Position numbers and translations under genes: made by a program. Positions 28,968-40,344 of a stretch of 50,679 nt of DNA are shown here, one piece after another. Every line of letters starts with the position of its first letter. Within the stretch, counting starts at the first letter, position 1. The notes beneath the pieces were generated by a model. That model worked only from the letters and a program-made list of their open reading frames with translations, was not told the origin of the DNA and searched no databases. Origin of the DNA: Actinomyces ruminis (lineage in GTDB: Bacteria; Actinomycetota; Actinomycetes; Actinomycetales; Actinomycetaceae); contig NZ_MTPX02000008.1 of the NCBI RefSeq assembly GCF_002154335.2, forward strand, positions 1-50,679. The letters run 5' to 3'.

Positions 28968-29217
28968 GGGGGTTCTCCTCAAGGCGCATCGACGTGATCG
29001 TTGCGCGGCTGCGGACGGAAATGGCGTTGTCCGAAAGGGAGAATCGCTGTCAGGCACAGGCGGACGGCGGCAGCAATGGCTCGTCCCAAGGTTTCCGCGG
29101 CGCTCGATCCAGGTCGGGTTTGCGCCCCGGCGGGGCCTCCGAATGATGCAGAAGTCGCGCGGAGTTGAGTTGGGGTTGAGTCGGGCTAGCGGCGGGCGTC
29201 GCGCCTCACGGACAGGG
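28968..29217 (-). promoter_or_regulatory. Long leader region between the cysteine peptide and the importer
   Basis: These 250 bases contain no further gene. A short stem, GCCCC and GGGGC around GGC at 29124-29136, and a direct repeat of ACTCAAC in the run near 29160-29180 are present. They could form alternative structures that expose or hide the GAGGAG ribosome binding site of the importer. I could not fold the region. Confidence 0.4.
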
Positions 29218-29316
29218 TCAGCGTGCCTGACAGCACCGACACATGCACACCTGACACATGACCGCGAGCGCCTGGGCGCTGCCAGCGGTCCGGGTCATCA
29301 GGTGAGTGTCAGCCAT
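29218..29316 (-). CDS. Cysteine-rich leader peptide (predicted attenuator)
   Basis: On the minus strand ATG at 29316 opens a 32-codon frame that ends at TGA 29220-29218. Its last 13 codons encode MCQVCMCRCCQAR, with five cysteines among thirteen residues. A predicted promoter ends exactly 7 bases before the ATG, so the transcript is probably leaderless. It lies about 250 bases before the binding-protein gene of the sulfonate-type importer. Mycobacteria have leaderless polycysteine reading frames that act as cysteine-responsive attenuators of sulfur genes; this frame matches that layout. If so, plentiful cysteine lets ribosomes pass and reduces importer expression. Mechanism here is inference. 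Confidence 0.75.
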   Translation of the reverse strand: MADTHLMTRTAGSAQALAVMCQVCMCRCCQAR

Positions 29317-29323
29317 GTCCTGG

Positions 29324-29353
29324 ACGCTAGCCCTCGCGATCCGAGCCGTGCAA
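29324..29353 (-). promoter_or_regulatory. Predicted promoter of the leader peptide and importer operon
   Basis: TTGCAC (29353-29348) and TAGCGT (29329-29324) lie 18 bases apart on the minus strand. The distance from the second hexamer to the leader ATG is 7 bases, which would place the transcription start on the A of the ATG. Confidence 0.6.
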
Positions 29354-29379
29354 ACTGTCGGGCCGAACTCCGGCGGATC

Positions 29380-30375
29380 TCACACCAGCGCGACCAGGAC
29401 GACGGCCAGGACGATGCCGTAGGCCAGCTCGTACAGACCGGCGTCGCGCAGCGCGGGGATCAGCGCCCGGCCGGTGGCCCCGGCCAGCACCGGCCGCAGC
29501 GTGCGAGCAGCCATGGCGGTAAGCACCACGAGCAGCACCGCGACGAGGGCGAGCAGCCTCCACACCGAGCCCGGTTCCACCGCCCGCGCAGCCAGGTCGA
29601 AACGCGCCCAGACCAGCGCCAAGACCGCCATGACCACCGGGGCGCACACCATGACCACGAAGGCCCGCCGCGCGCCGCGCTCCCCCAGGCGCACCGCCAG
29701 TGTGCGCTTGCCGTGCTGCGGATCGGTGTCGATGTCCCGCAGATTGTTGACCATCAGCAGGGAGCAGGCGATCAGGCCGATCCCGCTCGCGGCCAGCCAC
29801 ACCCACCCGGGCACGCTCCCGGTCTGCACGTACACGGTGCCGCCGGTGGCCATGAGCCCGAAGAAGATGAATACGAAGACCTCGCCGAGTCCCATGTAGC
29901 CGTATGGGTGGGAGCCGCCGGTGTAGAACCAGGCGGCCGCGACCGCGGCGGCGCCGGCTGCCACCAACCACCACTGGCCGGAGAGCGCCACGAGGGCCAG
30001 TCCGAACAGCGCGCCAAGGCCGAAACACCCGAAGGCCGCGTACTTCACGCGGCGCGGAGCGACCTGGCCGGAGGCGGTGAGCCGGGGCGGACCGGTGCGG
30101 TCATCATCGGTGCCGCGCACGCCATCGGAGTAGTCGTTGGCCAGGTTGGAGCCGATCTGCAGCGCCAGGGCCACGCCCGCGGCCAGCAGGGTGCGCACCA
30201 GCGAGAAACCGCCCAGGGCCGCGGCGGCACCGGCGCCGAGAATGACCGGGGCGACGGCAGCGGGCAGTGTGCGCAGGCGCACGACCTCCATCCAACTGGT
30301 GGCGGCCGGGCCCGTGGGGCTCTGACCACCGCGCCGTGTGGATCGGTTGCCTTCCGACGCCTGCCGCTCGCTCAT
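29380..30375 (-). CDS. menA: MenA, 1,4-dihydroxy-2-naphthoate polyprenyltransferase
   Basis: MenA attaches the isoprenoid chain to dihydroxynaphthoate in the membrane. The 331-residue UbiA-family protein has the first Asp motif NDYSDGVRGTDDDRTGP at about residues 80-96 and a second motif VNNLRDIDTDPQHGKRTLAVRLG near residue 208-230. It has about eight or nine membrane segments. The ATG at 30375, giving MSERQASEGN, is preceded by AAGGA and begins right before the conserved family start; upstream in-frame starts are not supported. No other men gene is adjacent, but menB is 5 kb and menC/menD 27 kb away. An inverted-repeat element lies between it and the next gene. Confidence 0.92.
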   Translation of the reverse strand: MSERQASEGNRSTRRGGQSPTGPAATSWMEVVRLRTLPAAVAPVILGAGAAAALGGFSLVRTLLAAGVALALQIGSNLANDYSDGVRGTDDDRTGPPRLTASGQVAPRRVKYAAFGCFGLGALFGLALVALSGQWWLVAAGAAAVAAAWFYTGGSHPYGYMGLGEVFVFIFFGLMATGGTVYVQTGSVPGWVWLAASGIGLIACSLLMVNNLRDIDTDPQHGKRTLAVRLGERGARRAFVVMVCAPVVMAVLALVWARFDLAARAVEPGSVWRLLALVAVLLVVLTAMAARTLRPVLAGATGRALIPALRDAGLYELAYGIVLAVVLVALV

Positions 30376-30419
30376 GGTTTCCTTTCTCGGGTACGGGCAG
30401 AGCCTACTCGCAGAGCAAA

Positions 30420-30545
30420 GTGTCACAATCTGCACCACTTTCCCAAGTGGACCGCTCGCGCCACACCAGGAAAACCCCGTAATCACACGGGTCAAGAGGC
30501 GAGCCGTGGTTACGGGGACGGGGAAAGTGGTGCATTTCGTGTCAC
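30420..30545. repeat. Nested inverted-repeat element upstream of menA
   Basis: TGCACCACTTTCCC at 30431-30444 and its exact inverse at 30521-30534 form outer arms. CCCCGTAATCAC at 30475-30486 and GTGGTTACGGGG at 30506-30517 form inner arms with one mismatch. GTGTCAC occurs as a direct repeat at both edges (30420-30426 and 30539-30545). The element fills most of the gap 30376-30714, in which I see no gene. Confidence 0.6.
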
Positions 30546-30714
30546 CGCGTCGGCCGTTCCGGGGCATCGCCTTGCCCCAGAGGGTGCTCGAAGCCCTAGC
30601 GTTCAAAGTTTGGATGCGGACCCCTGAGACCCGCATTGCCTCCCGTTCCCGATTCGTGATTCTGCGGGCCGTCGGTTATGGTGAAGCGTCGTCAACCCAT
30701 CCGGAGGCTCTCTT

Positions 30715-31257
30715 ATGACCAACGGCCCTGCGCCCAACCAGCAGTCCCCGTATACCGACAACGGCGGACGGCAGCGCAGCTACGACGTGCCGACCTGGCG
30801 CAAGGTCGCCTACTACGGCGGAGCCGTGCTCCAGGGCGTGGGCCTGCTCTTGTTCTTCAGTGTCTTCGTCGTCGGCTTCACCGGCTTTTCCGCGTTCGGC
30901 GCTTCGGACACGGGCGAGAGCATCGGCCGCGTATTCCAGTTCTTTCCCCTCTCATTCGTGGGTTTCATCCTGATCGGGATCGGCCAGTGGATCCGGCGCG
31001 TCGGCAAGGAGGGCCTGGCGGGTTCCGGCGTGGTGCTGTCACCCCAGGGCGAGGCCCGCGACGCCGAGCCGTGGAAGCGGTCGGAAGGCGCCCAGGATCA
31101 AATGCGGCTCGAGGAGGTTCCCACCCTGCAAACGGCGCTGGGCGGCTCCGCCAAAACCGCGTCGCCGGCAGAGGTGGTCCGGCTGCGCTGCCGCTCCTGC
31201 GGTTATTTGGAGACCGAGGACGCCACCTTCTGCTCCCAGTGCGGCCAGCGGATCTGA
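30715..31257 (+). CDS. Membrane protein with C-terminal zinc ribbon
   Basis: The 180-residue protein has a Pro/Gln-rich start, two hydrophobic segments near residues 33-59 and 72-90, a charged linker, and a C-terminal CRSCGYLETEDATFCSQCG at about 160-178. The four cysteines (CxxC spaced by 11 residues from CxxC) form a classic zinc-ribbon. Such proteins often regulate other membrane proteins or read a ligand, but no partner is apparent here. The ATG at 30715 is preceded by a GGAGGCTCTT run. Function unknown. Confidence 0.7.
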   Translation: MTNGPAPNQQSPYTDNGGRQRSYDVPTWRKVAYYGGAVLQGVGLLLFFSVFVVGFTGFSAFGASDTGESIGRVFQFFPLSFVGFILIGIGQWIRRVGKEGLAGSGVVLSPQGEARDAEPWKRSEGAQDQMRLEEVPTLQTALGGSAKTASPAEVVRLRCRSCGYLETEDATFCSQCGQRI

Positions 31258-31388
31258 GATCGTTCCGGCGGTCTGCCCCGCAAGAACCTCAACCCGGTCG
31301 GACCACGCTAGCGACGAGCTAGAACCCGGCTTGATTCCGCGGCGCCGAGCCACTGTTCATAATCCCGGCCCGCGCCTACTGTGGAGAC

Positions 31389-31946
31389 ATGAGCGAACAC
31401 GCCACCTCCCCTGTGAACGCCAATCCGTACCTCGGCCTTCTGGAAGCCTCACTGGACCGCTCCCGCGAGCGCTTCGACCGTGCCCTGGACGGTGTCAGCG
31501 TAGAGCAGGCCAACACCCAGCCCACCCCGGAGCTCGCCCCGCGCATCGACTCCCTCAGTTGGCTGGCCTGGCACACCGCCCGCGAGATCGACATGCAGAT
31601 CTCCGCCCTGGCCGGCAGCGAGATGCTGTGGACCGCCGCCGGCTTCAAGGAACGCTTCGCTCTGCCACTGCCCGACGACACCGAGGACTGGCGCCACACC
31701 CCCGCGCAGGCCGCGCTGGTGCGCGTGGACAGCCTCGGCGTCCTGACCGACTACCTCGACGCCGCCTACGGCCTCGCGCGCAACTACCTGCGCTCCCTGC
31801 CCCCGCGGGCGCTTGAGGAGGTCATCGACCGCGCCTGGACGCCGCCGGTCACCCGCGGAGTGCGGCTGGCCTCGATCATCGACGACGCCGCCCAGCACTC
31901 CGGCCAGGCCGTCTACACCCGCCGCCTGCTGGGACTGCCCGGCTGA
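31389..31946 (+). CDS. DinB-family (DUF664-like) protein
   Basis: The 185-residue protein fits the DinB four-helix-bundle superfamily, whose members often bind a metal or act as thiol-dependent enzymes. Candidate metal histidines occur in LSWLAWHTAREIDMQIS (about residue 61) and DDAAQHSGQAVYTRRLLG (about residue 166). The HxxREIDMQ and HSGQxxYxRRLLG patterns are typical of the group. It stands alone between two uncharacterised regions on the plus strand. No nearby bacillithiol or mycothiol gene is visible, so its substrate is unknown. Confidence 0.82.
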   Translation: MSEHATSPVNANPYLGLLEASLDRSRERFDRALDGVSVEQANTQPTPELAPRIDSLSWLAWHTAREIDMQISALAGSEMLWTAAGFKERFALPLPDDTEDWRHTPAQAALVRVDSLGVLTDYLDAAYGLARNYLRSLPPRALEEVIDRAWTPPVTRGVRLASIIDDAAQHSGQAVYTRRLLGLPG

Positions 31947-32200
31947 CTCCGGCGACCGCCGATGTACCGACGGTGCACCGAGACCGGCACAAGTCACGCA
32001 CCCAGGCCGCCACTAACGACGCGTTCAAACCGTCACGAATGACGCTCTGCCTGGCCATGTCCCTCCACTCGTGTCAATCCGGCTCTCCCGGTCTGAGGGG
32101 GGTGGTAGAGGCAGGCGCATCGCGGAAACGGCAGGGCGCCGGATGGGTTCACCGTGCCGGGATTGACTGCCTGCGTCCCCTGGACCTGCCAGCGAGGCCA

Positions 32201-32331
32201 TCTACAACGCCACTTCGTGGTCTACTACGCTACTTCGGGGTTAACAACGCCGGTTAACGGTCTGCTGAAGGGCTCTGAGGTATACAGCAGAACGTTAAGT
32301 AGCGTTGTTAACGCCCAACCGGCGTAGTAGA
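32201..32331. repeat. Hairpin built from 20-bp tandem repeats
   Basis: Three 20-bp units run in tandem at 32201, 32221 and 32241, each beginning TCTACAACGC, TCTACTACGC or TTAACAACGC. Two more units lie inverted at 32331-32312 and 32311-32292, with the matching starts TCTACTACGC and TTAACAACGC. Inverse copies of TCTGCTG bound a 17-base loop at 32268-32284. Units 2 and 3 thus pair with the inverted units to give an imperfect stem of about 47 bp. The rest of the gap 31947-32560 contains no recognised gene. Confidence 0.75.
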
Positions 32332-32560
32332 CGGACTCTTCCGGTTTCAGAGGCATGGAGACGGGATACCTGCATGCGGCTGGGATGCTGGCCTGTCCGT
32401 CTGCGGGTGTGGTGGATAGCGGCGGGCGGCTCACCGTCGGCGCGGAATCCACCGGGCAGCCTTCGCTTGGCGCCTGCCGCCCGCCCCACCACACCCTCAC
32501 TAGGAGATCCCTCACCCGTGGCCTTGCCTTCGAGCGCACTCAAAGTCGTAGCTTCCAGGT

Positions 32561-33052
32561 ATGGATTCGGAAGCCTTGGGACGAGCTCTGCGTCTTGCCA
32601 TCGACCCGCCCGGCGAAGTCAGTATCGAGGCACTGCAGGAGTTGGCCCGCGATGATCGAGCAGCGGACTGGGACATCGGCACCACCGCTCGACACCTGCA
32701 AGTCAGCCCGCACACACTTCGCTACTACGAGCGAGTCGGGCTGATCACTGTTGCGCGCAACGCCGTCGGCCATCGGCGCTACACCCCAGCAGTTGTTCGC
32801 CGCTTGGTATTCCTCACCCGCATGCGGGCGTCAGGAATGTCGATCACTGATCTCCGGCGCTACCTCGAACTAGTCGACGCGGGCCCGGGCACGGTCCCCG
32901 ACCGCGTTGAGCTACTCGCAGAGCACCGCAACACGCTGCGCCGCCGGATCACCCAACTTCAACTCGCCATGCAGTCACCGAATTCAAACTCGCCACCTAC
33001 GCCGAAGGGCCCCGTCCATGAACTCCAGTCAGCACGACATCTCCTCCGCTGA
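32561..33052 (+). CDS. MerR-family transcriptional regulator
   Basis: The 163-residue protein has a MerR winged-helix domain: DIGTTARHLQVSPHTLRYYERVGLI at about residues 38-62, then RNAVGHRRYTPAVVRRLVFLTRMRASGMSITDLRRYLELV at about 65-105, and a dimerising helix after it. The N-terminal 35 residues before the domain are unusual. No metal- or ligand-binding cysteines are visible. The 3' end overlaps the next gene, so the two are likely co-expressed. MerR proteins beside carboxymuconolactone-decarboxylase-like genes are common and usually sense oxidants or aromatics, though here that is inference. Confidence 0.87.
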   Translation: MDSEALGRALRLAIDPPGEVSIEALQELARDDRAADWDIGTTARHLQVSPHTLRYYERVGLITVARNAVGHRRYTPAVVRRLVFLTRMRASGMSITDLRRYLELVDAGPGTVPDRVELLAEHRNTLRRRITQLQLAMQSPNSNSPPTPKGPVHELQSARHLLR

Positions 33053-33446
33053 TAGCCTCGCCCGGCGTCGGCATGGCCAACACGTCTTGTCCCAAATCGA
33101 CGGCGACCAGGGCGAAGCAGTCATAGACTCACTCGCCGACATCAATCCGGCCATGGCCCACCACATCGCCGCATTCGCCTTTGGAGATATTTACGACCGT
33201 CCAGGCCTGGATCCGCGCAGCCGACAGTTGGTGACTCTCGGGGTGCTGACAGCCTTGGGCGGCTGTGAACCCCAGCTGAAAGTACATATCGGTGCTGCCC
33301 TTAACGTCGGAATCACACGCGACGAAATCGCCGAAGTGATGCTGCACGCCGCCGTCTATTGCGGTTTCCCGAAGGCTCTCAACGCCACCTTCGCGGCCCG
33401 CGAAGTGTTTCTCGACCGAGATCGTAAGCGGGAGCATGCGGGATGA
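33018..33446 (+). CDS. Carboxymuconolactone decarboxylase-like protein
   Basis: The 142-residue protein has the AhpD-like helical domain found in 4-carboxymuconolactone decarboxylases: HHIAAFAFGDIYDRPGLDPRSRQLVTLGVLTALGGCEPQLKVHIGAALNVGITRDEIAEVMLHAAVYCGFPKALNA. Two residues of interest are the single cysteines in LGGCEPQ and VYCGFP; the CxxC thiol pair of peroxidase-type AhpD is absent. Its start, the ATG at 33018, overlaps the MerR gene by 35 bases and gives MNSSQHDISS. The family includes both ring-cleavage enzymes and redox proteins, so its substrate is not known. Confidence 0.8.
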   Translation: MNSSQHDISSADSLARRRHGQHVLSQIDGDQGEAVIDSLADINPAMAHHIAAFAFGDIYDRPGLDPRSRQLVTLGVLTALGGCEPQLKVHIGAALNVGITRDEIAEVMLHAAVYCGFPKALNATFAAREVFLDRDRKREHAG

Positions 33447-33565
33447 AGGGCACGGTTGTGGCAGGTACGCCACCATGGACGACCTCATCCATATGCAGGT
33501 CCGGCACCGACCGCGCTCCCCGCATCAGACCTTACGTCGACTGCTCAAAGCGCCGAGCCCCCTTG

Positions 33566-34861
33566 TCAGCCCACCGCCGCGCCGCGGCGGATGACCGTGA
33601 CCGGGTTCAGGTTCGCGTCGGTGACCACCGCGTCTGCCCACAGCCCGGGCTCCAGCGCACCGATGGAGACGTCCCCGAGGATCTCGGCCCCCTGGCAGGA
33701 GGCGGCGAAGACGGCGTCGACCAGGTCGACCCCGCCGCGCCAGGTGGCACGCACGACGTCGATGAGGTGCGCGGTGCCGCCTGCGATCGCACCGCCCTCG
33801 GTCAGGCGGGCCACGCCGTCGGCGACGGTGACGGCGAGGGAGCCAAGCACGTAGTCGCCGTCGGGCATGCCGGCGGCGGCCATGGCATCGGTGATCAGGA
33901 CGACGTTCTCCCGCCCCAGTGTCTCGAACATGTCCCGCACGATGGCGGGGGCCAGGTGCACTCCGTCGCCGATTAGTTCGACGATGCACTCGCCGCGCGC
34001 GGCCGCGGCCAGGAACTCCGGCACGGGGCCGGGCTCGCGGTGATGCATGGGCCGCATGCCGTTGAACAGGTGCGTGGCCGTGGCGCGGAGGGAACGGACC
34101 GGAGCTCCGCTCTCCAGGCGCGCGCCGATGCGGGCGGAGGCCTCGGCCAGGCCGACGCGCACGGGTGCGGCCTCGGCGTCGGTGTGCCCGAATGAGGGCA
34201 GCGCACCGCCGTCGATCAGGGCCGCCACCACGCCGTCGTCGCCGGTGATGTGTGGCTTTTCGGGGGCGATGGTCATGGTGACCACATGCTCGCGGCCGAG
34301 CTCGATCAGTTCGCGGGTCAGCGCGGTGTCGGGGTCCGTGATGTAGGTGGGATCCTGGGCGCCGCAGCGCTCGACGGAGACGAAGGGCCCCTCGAAGTGG
34401 ATGCCGGCGAGTTCTCCCGCATCGCACAGATCGGCCAGTACCCGGGTACGGGCCCTGAGCGTCTCCGGCGCCGCGGTGACGCAGGAGGCGACCAGGCTGG
34501 TGGTGCCGTGTCGCCGGTGCTCCCTGACGGCGGTCATGGCCTGCGCGGCGGTTTCGGCGTTGGGGAAGGACTCCCCGCCGCCGCCGTGGCAGTGCACGTC
34601 GACCAGGCCGGGCAGCAGATAGCCGCCCTCCGGCGCGCTGTGGGCGGCGGTGAGCAGATCCGACCAGCCGGCCCGCGCCGCCTCCGCGGTCGGACCGACC
34701 CAGGCGATGTGCCGCGCGGCGATGACGACGATGCCGTCGTCAATGATCTGCAGCGGGGTGACCACCCGCCCGCGCAGGGCGAACGGGGCGTCGTCGGTAG
34801 GAGCCGCACCGGGATCGGTGATGGGAGGGGTGGTGCTGACGGGCATGGCGGCATTGCTCAT
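33566..34861 (-). CDS. nagA: NagA, N-acetylglucosamine-6-phosphate deacetylase
   Basis: NagA removes the acetyl group from GlcNAc-6-phosphate, feeding amino-sugar breakdown and cell-wall recycling. The 431-residue amidohydrolase shows VDVHCHGGGG with His90 and His92, HFEGPF with Glu157, SFGHTDAE with His226, THLFNGM with His264, and LITDAM with Asp325, a complete metal and catalytic set. Substrate-contact residues in RPMHHREPG are also present. No nagB or N-acetylglucosamine transporter is adjacent. The ATG at 34861 is at the normal distance upstream of the amidohydrolase core; the extra N-terminal residues before LRGRVVTP look disordered. Confidence 0.92.
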   Translation of the reverse strand: MSNAAMPVSTTPPITDPGAAPTDDAPFALRGRVVTPLQIIDDGIVVIAARHIAWVGPTAEAARAGWSDLLTAAHSAPEGGYLLPGLVDVHCHGGGGESFPNAETAAQAMTAVREHRRHGTTSLVASCVTAAPETLRARTRVLADLCDAGELAGIHFEGPFVSVERCGAQDPTYITDPDTALTRELIELGREHVVTMTIAPEKPHITGDDGVVAALIDGGALPSFGHTDAEAAPVRVGLAEASARIGARLESGAPVRSLRATATHLFNGMRPMHHREPGPVPEFLAAAARGECIVELIGDGVHLAPAIVRDMFETLGRENVVLITDAMAAAGMPDGDYVLGSLAVTVADGVARLTEGGAIAGGTAHLIDVVRATWRGGVDLVDAVFAASCQGAEILGDVSIGALEPGLWADAVVTDANLNPVTVIRRGAAVG

Positions 34862-34922
34862 AGGGTGAGCCTACCGCAGAACCCCGTAGACATCAGACGT
34901 CTGCTGTCTTTATTGATGGTAT

Positions 34923-36172
34923 TCACTGGCGCAACCTGCGCTCAACGCGCCGCACCGCCCGGTCAACTGCGGTCTCCAGCCGGGCCGAGCGGCGGGCGTC
35001 GTCGGCCCACAGCAGCCCCTCCCCCACGGGCCGCACCGCCACCACCCGCCCGCGATCCACCAGCAACGGCCGGAACATGCCATTGCTCGCCGGACAGATC
35101 AGCCGCTCCCCGGCGGCATCCGTAAGGCAGAGCCGACCCTTGTAGCCCACATGCAGCTCATCGAAGGAGGGCAGGAACAGGGTGCTGCCGGCGGCGCGTC
35201 GATTCGTCTCCAGCAGCTCGGGCAGGTCGGCGCGCAGGTACAGCACGTCGCGCCCGGGCGTCGCCCCGGCATCCGCTCCAAGCAGCCGGACGGTCCCCCG
35301 CAGTCCGCCCTCGGCACGGGCGCGCGCCAGCGGTACCCGGGCAGCGTCCGCGTCGGTCTGATAGGCGGCAGCGTTCGTGATCTCGACGGCGTCCTCCAGG
35401 GCGCGAGCGGCCTCCACCAGCGGCAGTGTGGTCCAGCGGGACAGGTCGGCCACGCTCACGGGACCGTGACTGGTGGCGTAGCGGCGGGCGATCTCCGCCA
35501 GGGCGGCGCGGTAGCCGGGCGCGCCGTGCGCCACTCCCCCGCTGCCGCCGGGACCGGTCTCCGCGGCGGGCAGGTCACGCGCATCCACGATCAGGTGCTC
35601 GTTTCTCTGCCTCGGTCCTTGTACGAGCACGCCCTCGCGCTGCAGCCGCGTCAGCAGGTGGCGCCGACGCCCCGCACCGGTGGCGAAGGAGTCCGGCCCC
35701 TCGGCGGCGTCCAGTAGGCCGGCCTCGACCCAGGCGGAAACCAAACGTGCCCGCGGCACCGGTCCGTGTACGGAGATCAGTTCCAGGGCGACGGCGGCAG
35801 CGCGCTCAATCAGGCGTCGTCGAGGCCGAGGTTCTCCGCAGCGCGGAGGGTCCAGGCGTCCGAGCGGTGCTTAAGCGCCACCCGCAGCCAGTGGTGGTCG
35901 GCCGCGGTGGTGATGTGGATGGTGCCGCGCATCGGCCATGAGCGCACCAGGCGACCGGCGGCGAACGCGGCGTCAACATCGGTTCCGGTGGCACCATCGG
36001 CGCGGACGATCAGTGCATGAGGCACCGCGGAGGGCTGCTGACCCTGCACGGCCAGCTGACGGCGCACTGCTTCGACGACGTCGGGGGCGGTGGTGGCGGG
36101 AACGAGTCCCTGGGCGAGGATGCGCAGATAGGACATCTCGCGCGGGGCTGCGACGGGACGAGAGACGGGCAT
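34923..36172 (-). CDS. Winged-helix DNA-binding protein, AlkZ-like (frame broken)
   Basis: The first frame (36172 to about 35813) gives RSWPMRGTIHITTAADHHWLRVALKHR, the hallmark of the winged-helix family (HTH_42) that includes crosslink-repair glycosylases such as AlkZ/YcaQ. The second frame continues with IERAAAVALELISVHGPVPRARLVSAWVEAG and NEHLIVDARD to 34923. One missing base in GACGCCTGATTG restores a protein of about 416 residues, a normal size. The QxQ catalytic motif known from AlkZ is not evident in the parts I can read (QGQQ lies near residue 44 but is not clearly equivalent). Activity is therefore uncertain. Confidence 0.75.
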
Positions 36173-36229
36173 GGGCAGATGGTATGTGCCGCCTGGTCGG
36201 ACTCGCTCACCGGGCGTGGCACGGGCGAG

Positions 36230-36925
36230 TTAGAACAGCCGGGCGGAGGGATCGTCCAGGCCCCGCATGGCGTCGTAGTCCAGCACCACGCAACGGATGC
36301 CGCGGTCCTCGGCGAGCACCCGCGCCTGCGGCTTGATCTGCTGGGCGGCGAACACGCCGCGCACCGGGGTGAGCAGCGGGTCGCGGTCGAGCATGTCCAG
36401 GTAGCGGGTCAGCTGCTCGACGCCGTCGATGCCGCCTACGCGCTTGACCTCCACAGCCACGGCGGCGCCGGCGGCGTCGCGCACCAGCAGGTCGACCGGG
36501 CCGATGGGAGTGGGGTATTCCCGGCGCACCAGGCGGAAGCCGGGGCCCAGCACCTCCACCTGCTCGGCAAGCAGCTCCTGCAGGTGGGCCTCGACCCCAT
36601 CCTTGGTCAGGCCCGGGTCCACGCCCAGTTCTACGCTGTTGTCGGACACAACGTCGAACAGACGGATGACCAGGCGGTCGTCGCTCTTGGCGGCGGTCAC
36701 CTCCCAGCGGGCCGTGACGCCGGCCTCGATGTCCTCCTCGTCGGGAGCGACCTCGGCCAGGCGCGCGGGCGGACTCATCCAGTTCAGCGGCTTGTAGGAG
36801 CCGCCGTCGGAGTGAACCAGGACCGAGCCGTCGGCCTTGACCATGATCAGGCGGGTGGCCCGGGGCAGGTGGGCGTCCAGGCGGCCGGAGTAGTCCACGG
36901 AGCAGGAAGCAATGACGACGCGCAC
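36230..36925 (-). CDS. nucS: NucS/EndoMS mismatch-specific endonuclease
   Basis: NucS cuts both strands at mismatches and supports the non-MutSL mismatch repair of actinobacteria. The 231-residue protein starts with [21 protein letters not shown], which matches the family start, using GTG at 36925. The nuclease core has GPVDLLVRD with Asp145 and AVEVKRVGG with Glu159 and Lys161. The C-terminal RLF resembles a sliding-clamp binding tail. No mutS or mutL is visible in the window, as expected. It lies downstream of DUF2550 and the ATP synthase operon, as in mycobacteria. Confidence 0.93.
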   Translation of the reverse strand: MRVVIASCSVDYSGRLDAHLPRATRLIMVKADGSVLVHSDGGSYKPLNWMSPPARLAEVAPDEEDIEAGVTARWEVTAAKSDDRLVIRLFDVVSDNSVELGVDPGLTKDGVEAHLQELLAEQVEVLGPGFRLVRREYPTPIGPVDLLVRDAAGAAVAVEVKRVGGIDGVEQLTRYLDMLDRDPLLTPVRGVFAAQQIKPQARVLAEDRGIRCVVLDYDAMRGLDDPSARLF

Positions 36926-37111
36926 CCCGGCAGCTACCCGTTCACCTCCGTCCCAGTCCCCTTCGCCGAGGTCGACGACGATGCGGCCTCCGTGATGACA
37001 CAGCGAACGGGCAGCCCCAGCGGCTGGGCAGGCACCACCACGTCGACCGACCTCGGCACACAACTTGTGCCGGTCTCGGCGAGGGGGGGGAGGTAGCGGG
37101 AGCCGGAAGCG

Positions 37112-37519
37112 CTAGAAGAGCGTGGGTTGGGAGGGGGCGGCGGACTCGATCCAGGCGACCAGCGCGGAATGGGAGTCTTCCACCATGGCCAGTTCAAAAC
37201 GCTCACCGCGGTAGCGGCAGGGCACGTCCACGACGTGCCCGCCCTCGCCACGGCGGTGCACCGGACCCAGCTCAAGGTCTTCGCGCAGCAGCCGCCGCCG
37301 CGGCCGCAACGACCAGGACACCAGCCGGTGCCACTCCAGGTCATCGTCGCCGAAGACGGCAATGCCACTGATCCAGTGCCGCCCGCCGGCCGGGCGCAGG
37401 GCGCACTCGAAGGCGCCCACGCGCCCCGCCAGGTGGCGCAGCCGCGTGAGAAACAGGCCGGCGAGGATGATCACGACCAGCGCTACCGCGCCGACAATTC
37501 CCCACACCGGCATGCTCAT
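37112..37519 (-). CDS. DUF2550 protein
   Basis: The 135-residue protein has one N-terminal membrane segment at about 5-24 and then a conserved domain with ECALRPAGGRHWISGIAVFGDDDLEWHRLVSWSLRPRR, typical of the DUF2550 family that follows the ATP synthase operon in actinobacteria. It starts 2 bases after the atpC stop and so is probably in the same operon. The domain lies on one side of the membrane and has many arginines. Its role is unknown, although the conserved position suggests a link to respiration or the envelope. Confidence 0.88.
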   Translation of the reverse strand: MSMPVWGIVGAVALVVIILAGLFLTRLRHLAGRVGAFECALRPAGGRHWISGIAVFGDDDLEWHRLVSWSLRPRRRLLREDLELGPVHRRGEGGHVVDVPCRYRGERFELAMVEDSHSALVAWIESAAPSQPTLF

Positions 37520-37521
37520 GA

Positions 37522-40339
<2,818 letters not shown>

Positions 40340-40344
40340 GTGCG

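Noticed and set aside
28651..30627. A 658-codon plus-strand open frame over the leader region and menA
   Set aside because: It is the antisense of menA and the binding-protein gene. High-GC DNA keeps such frames open, and the translation is low-complexity with no recognisable family.
32201..32331. The 20-bp repeats as a CRISPR array
   Set aside because: Units are directly adjacent with no spacers, some are inverted, and no cas gene is present.
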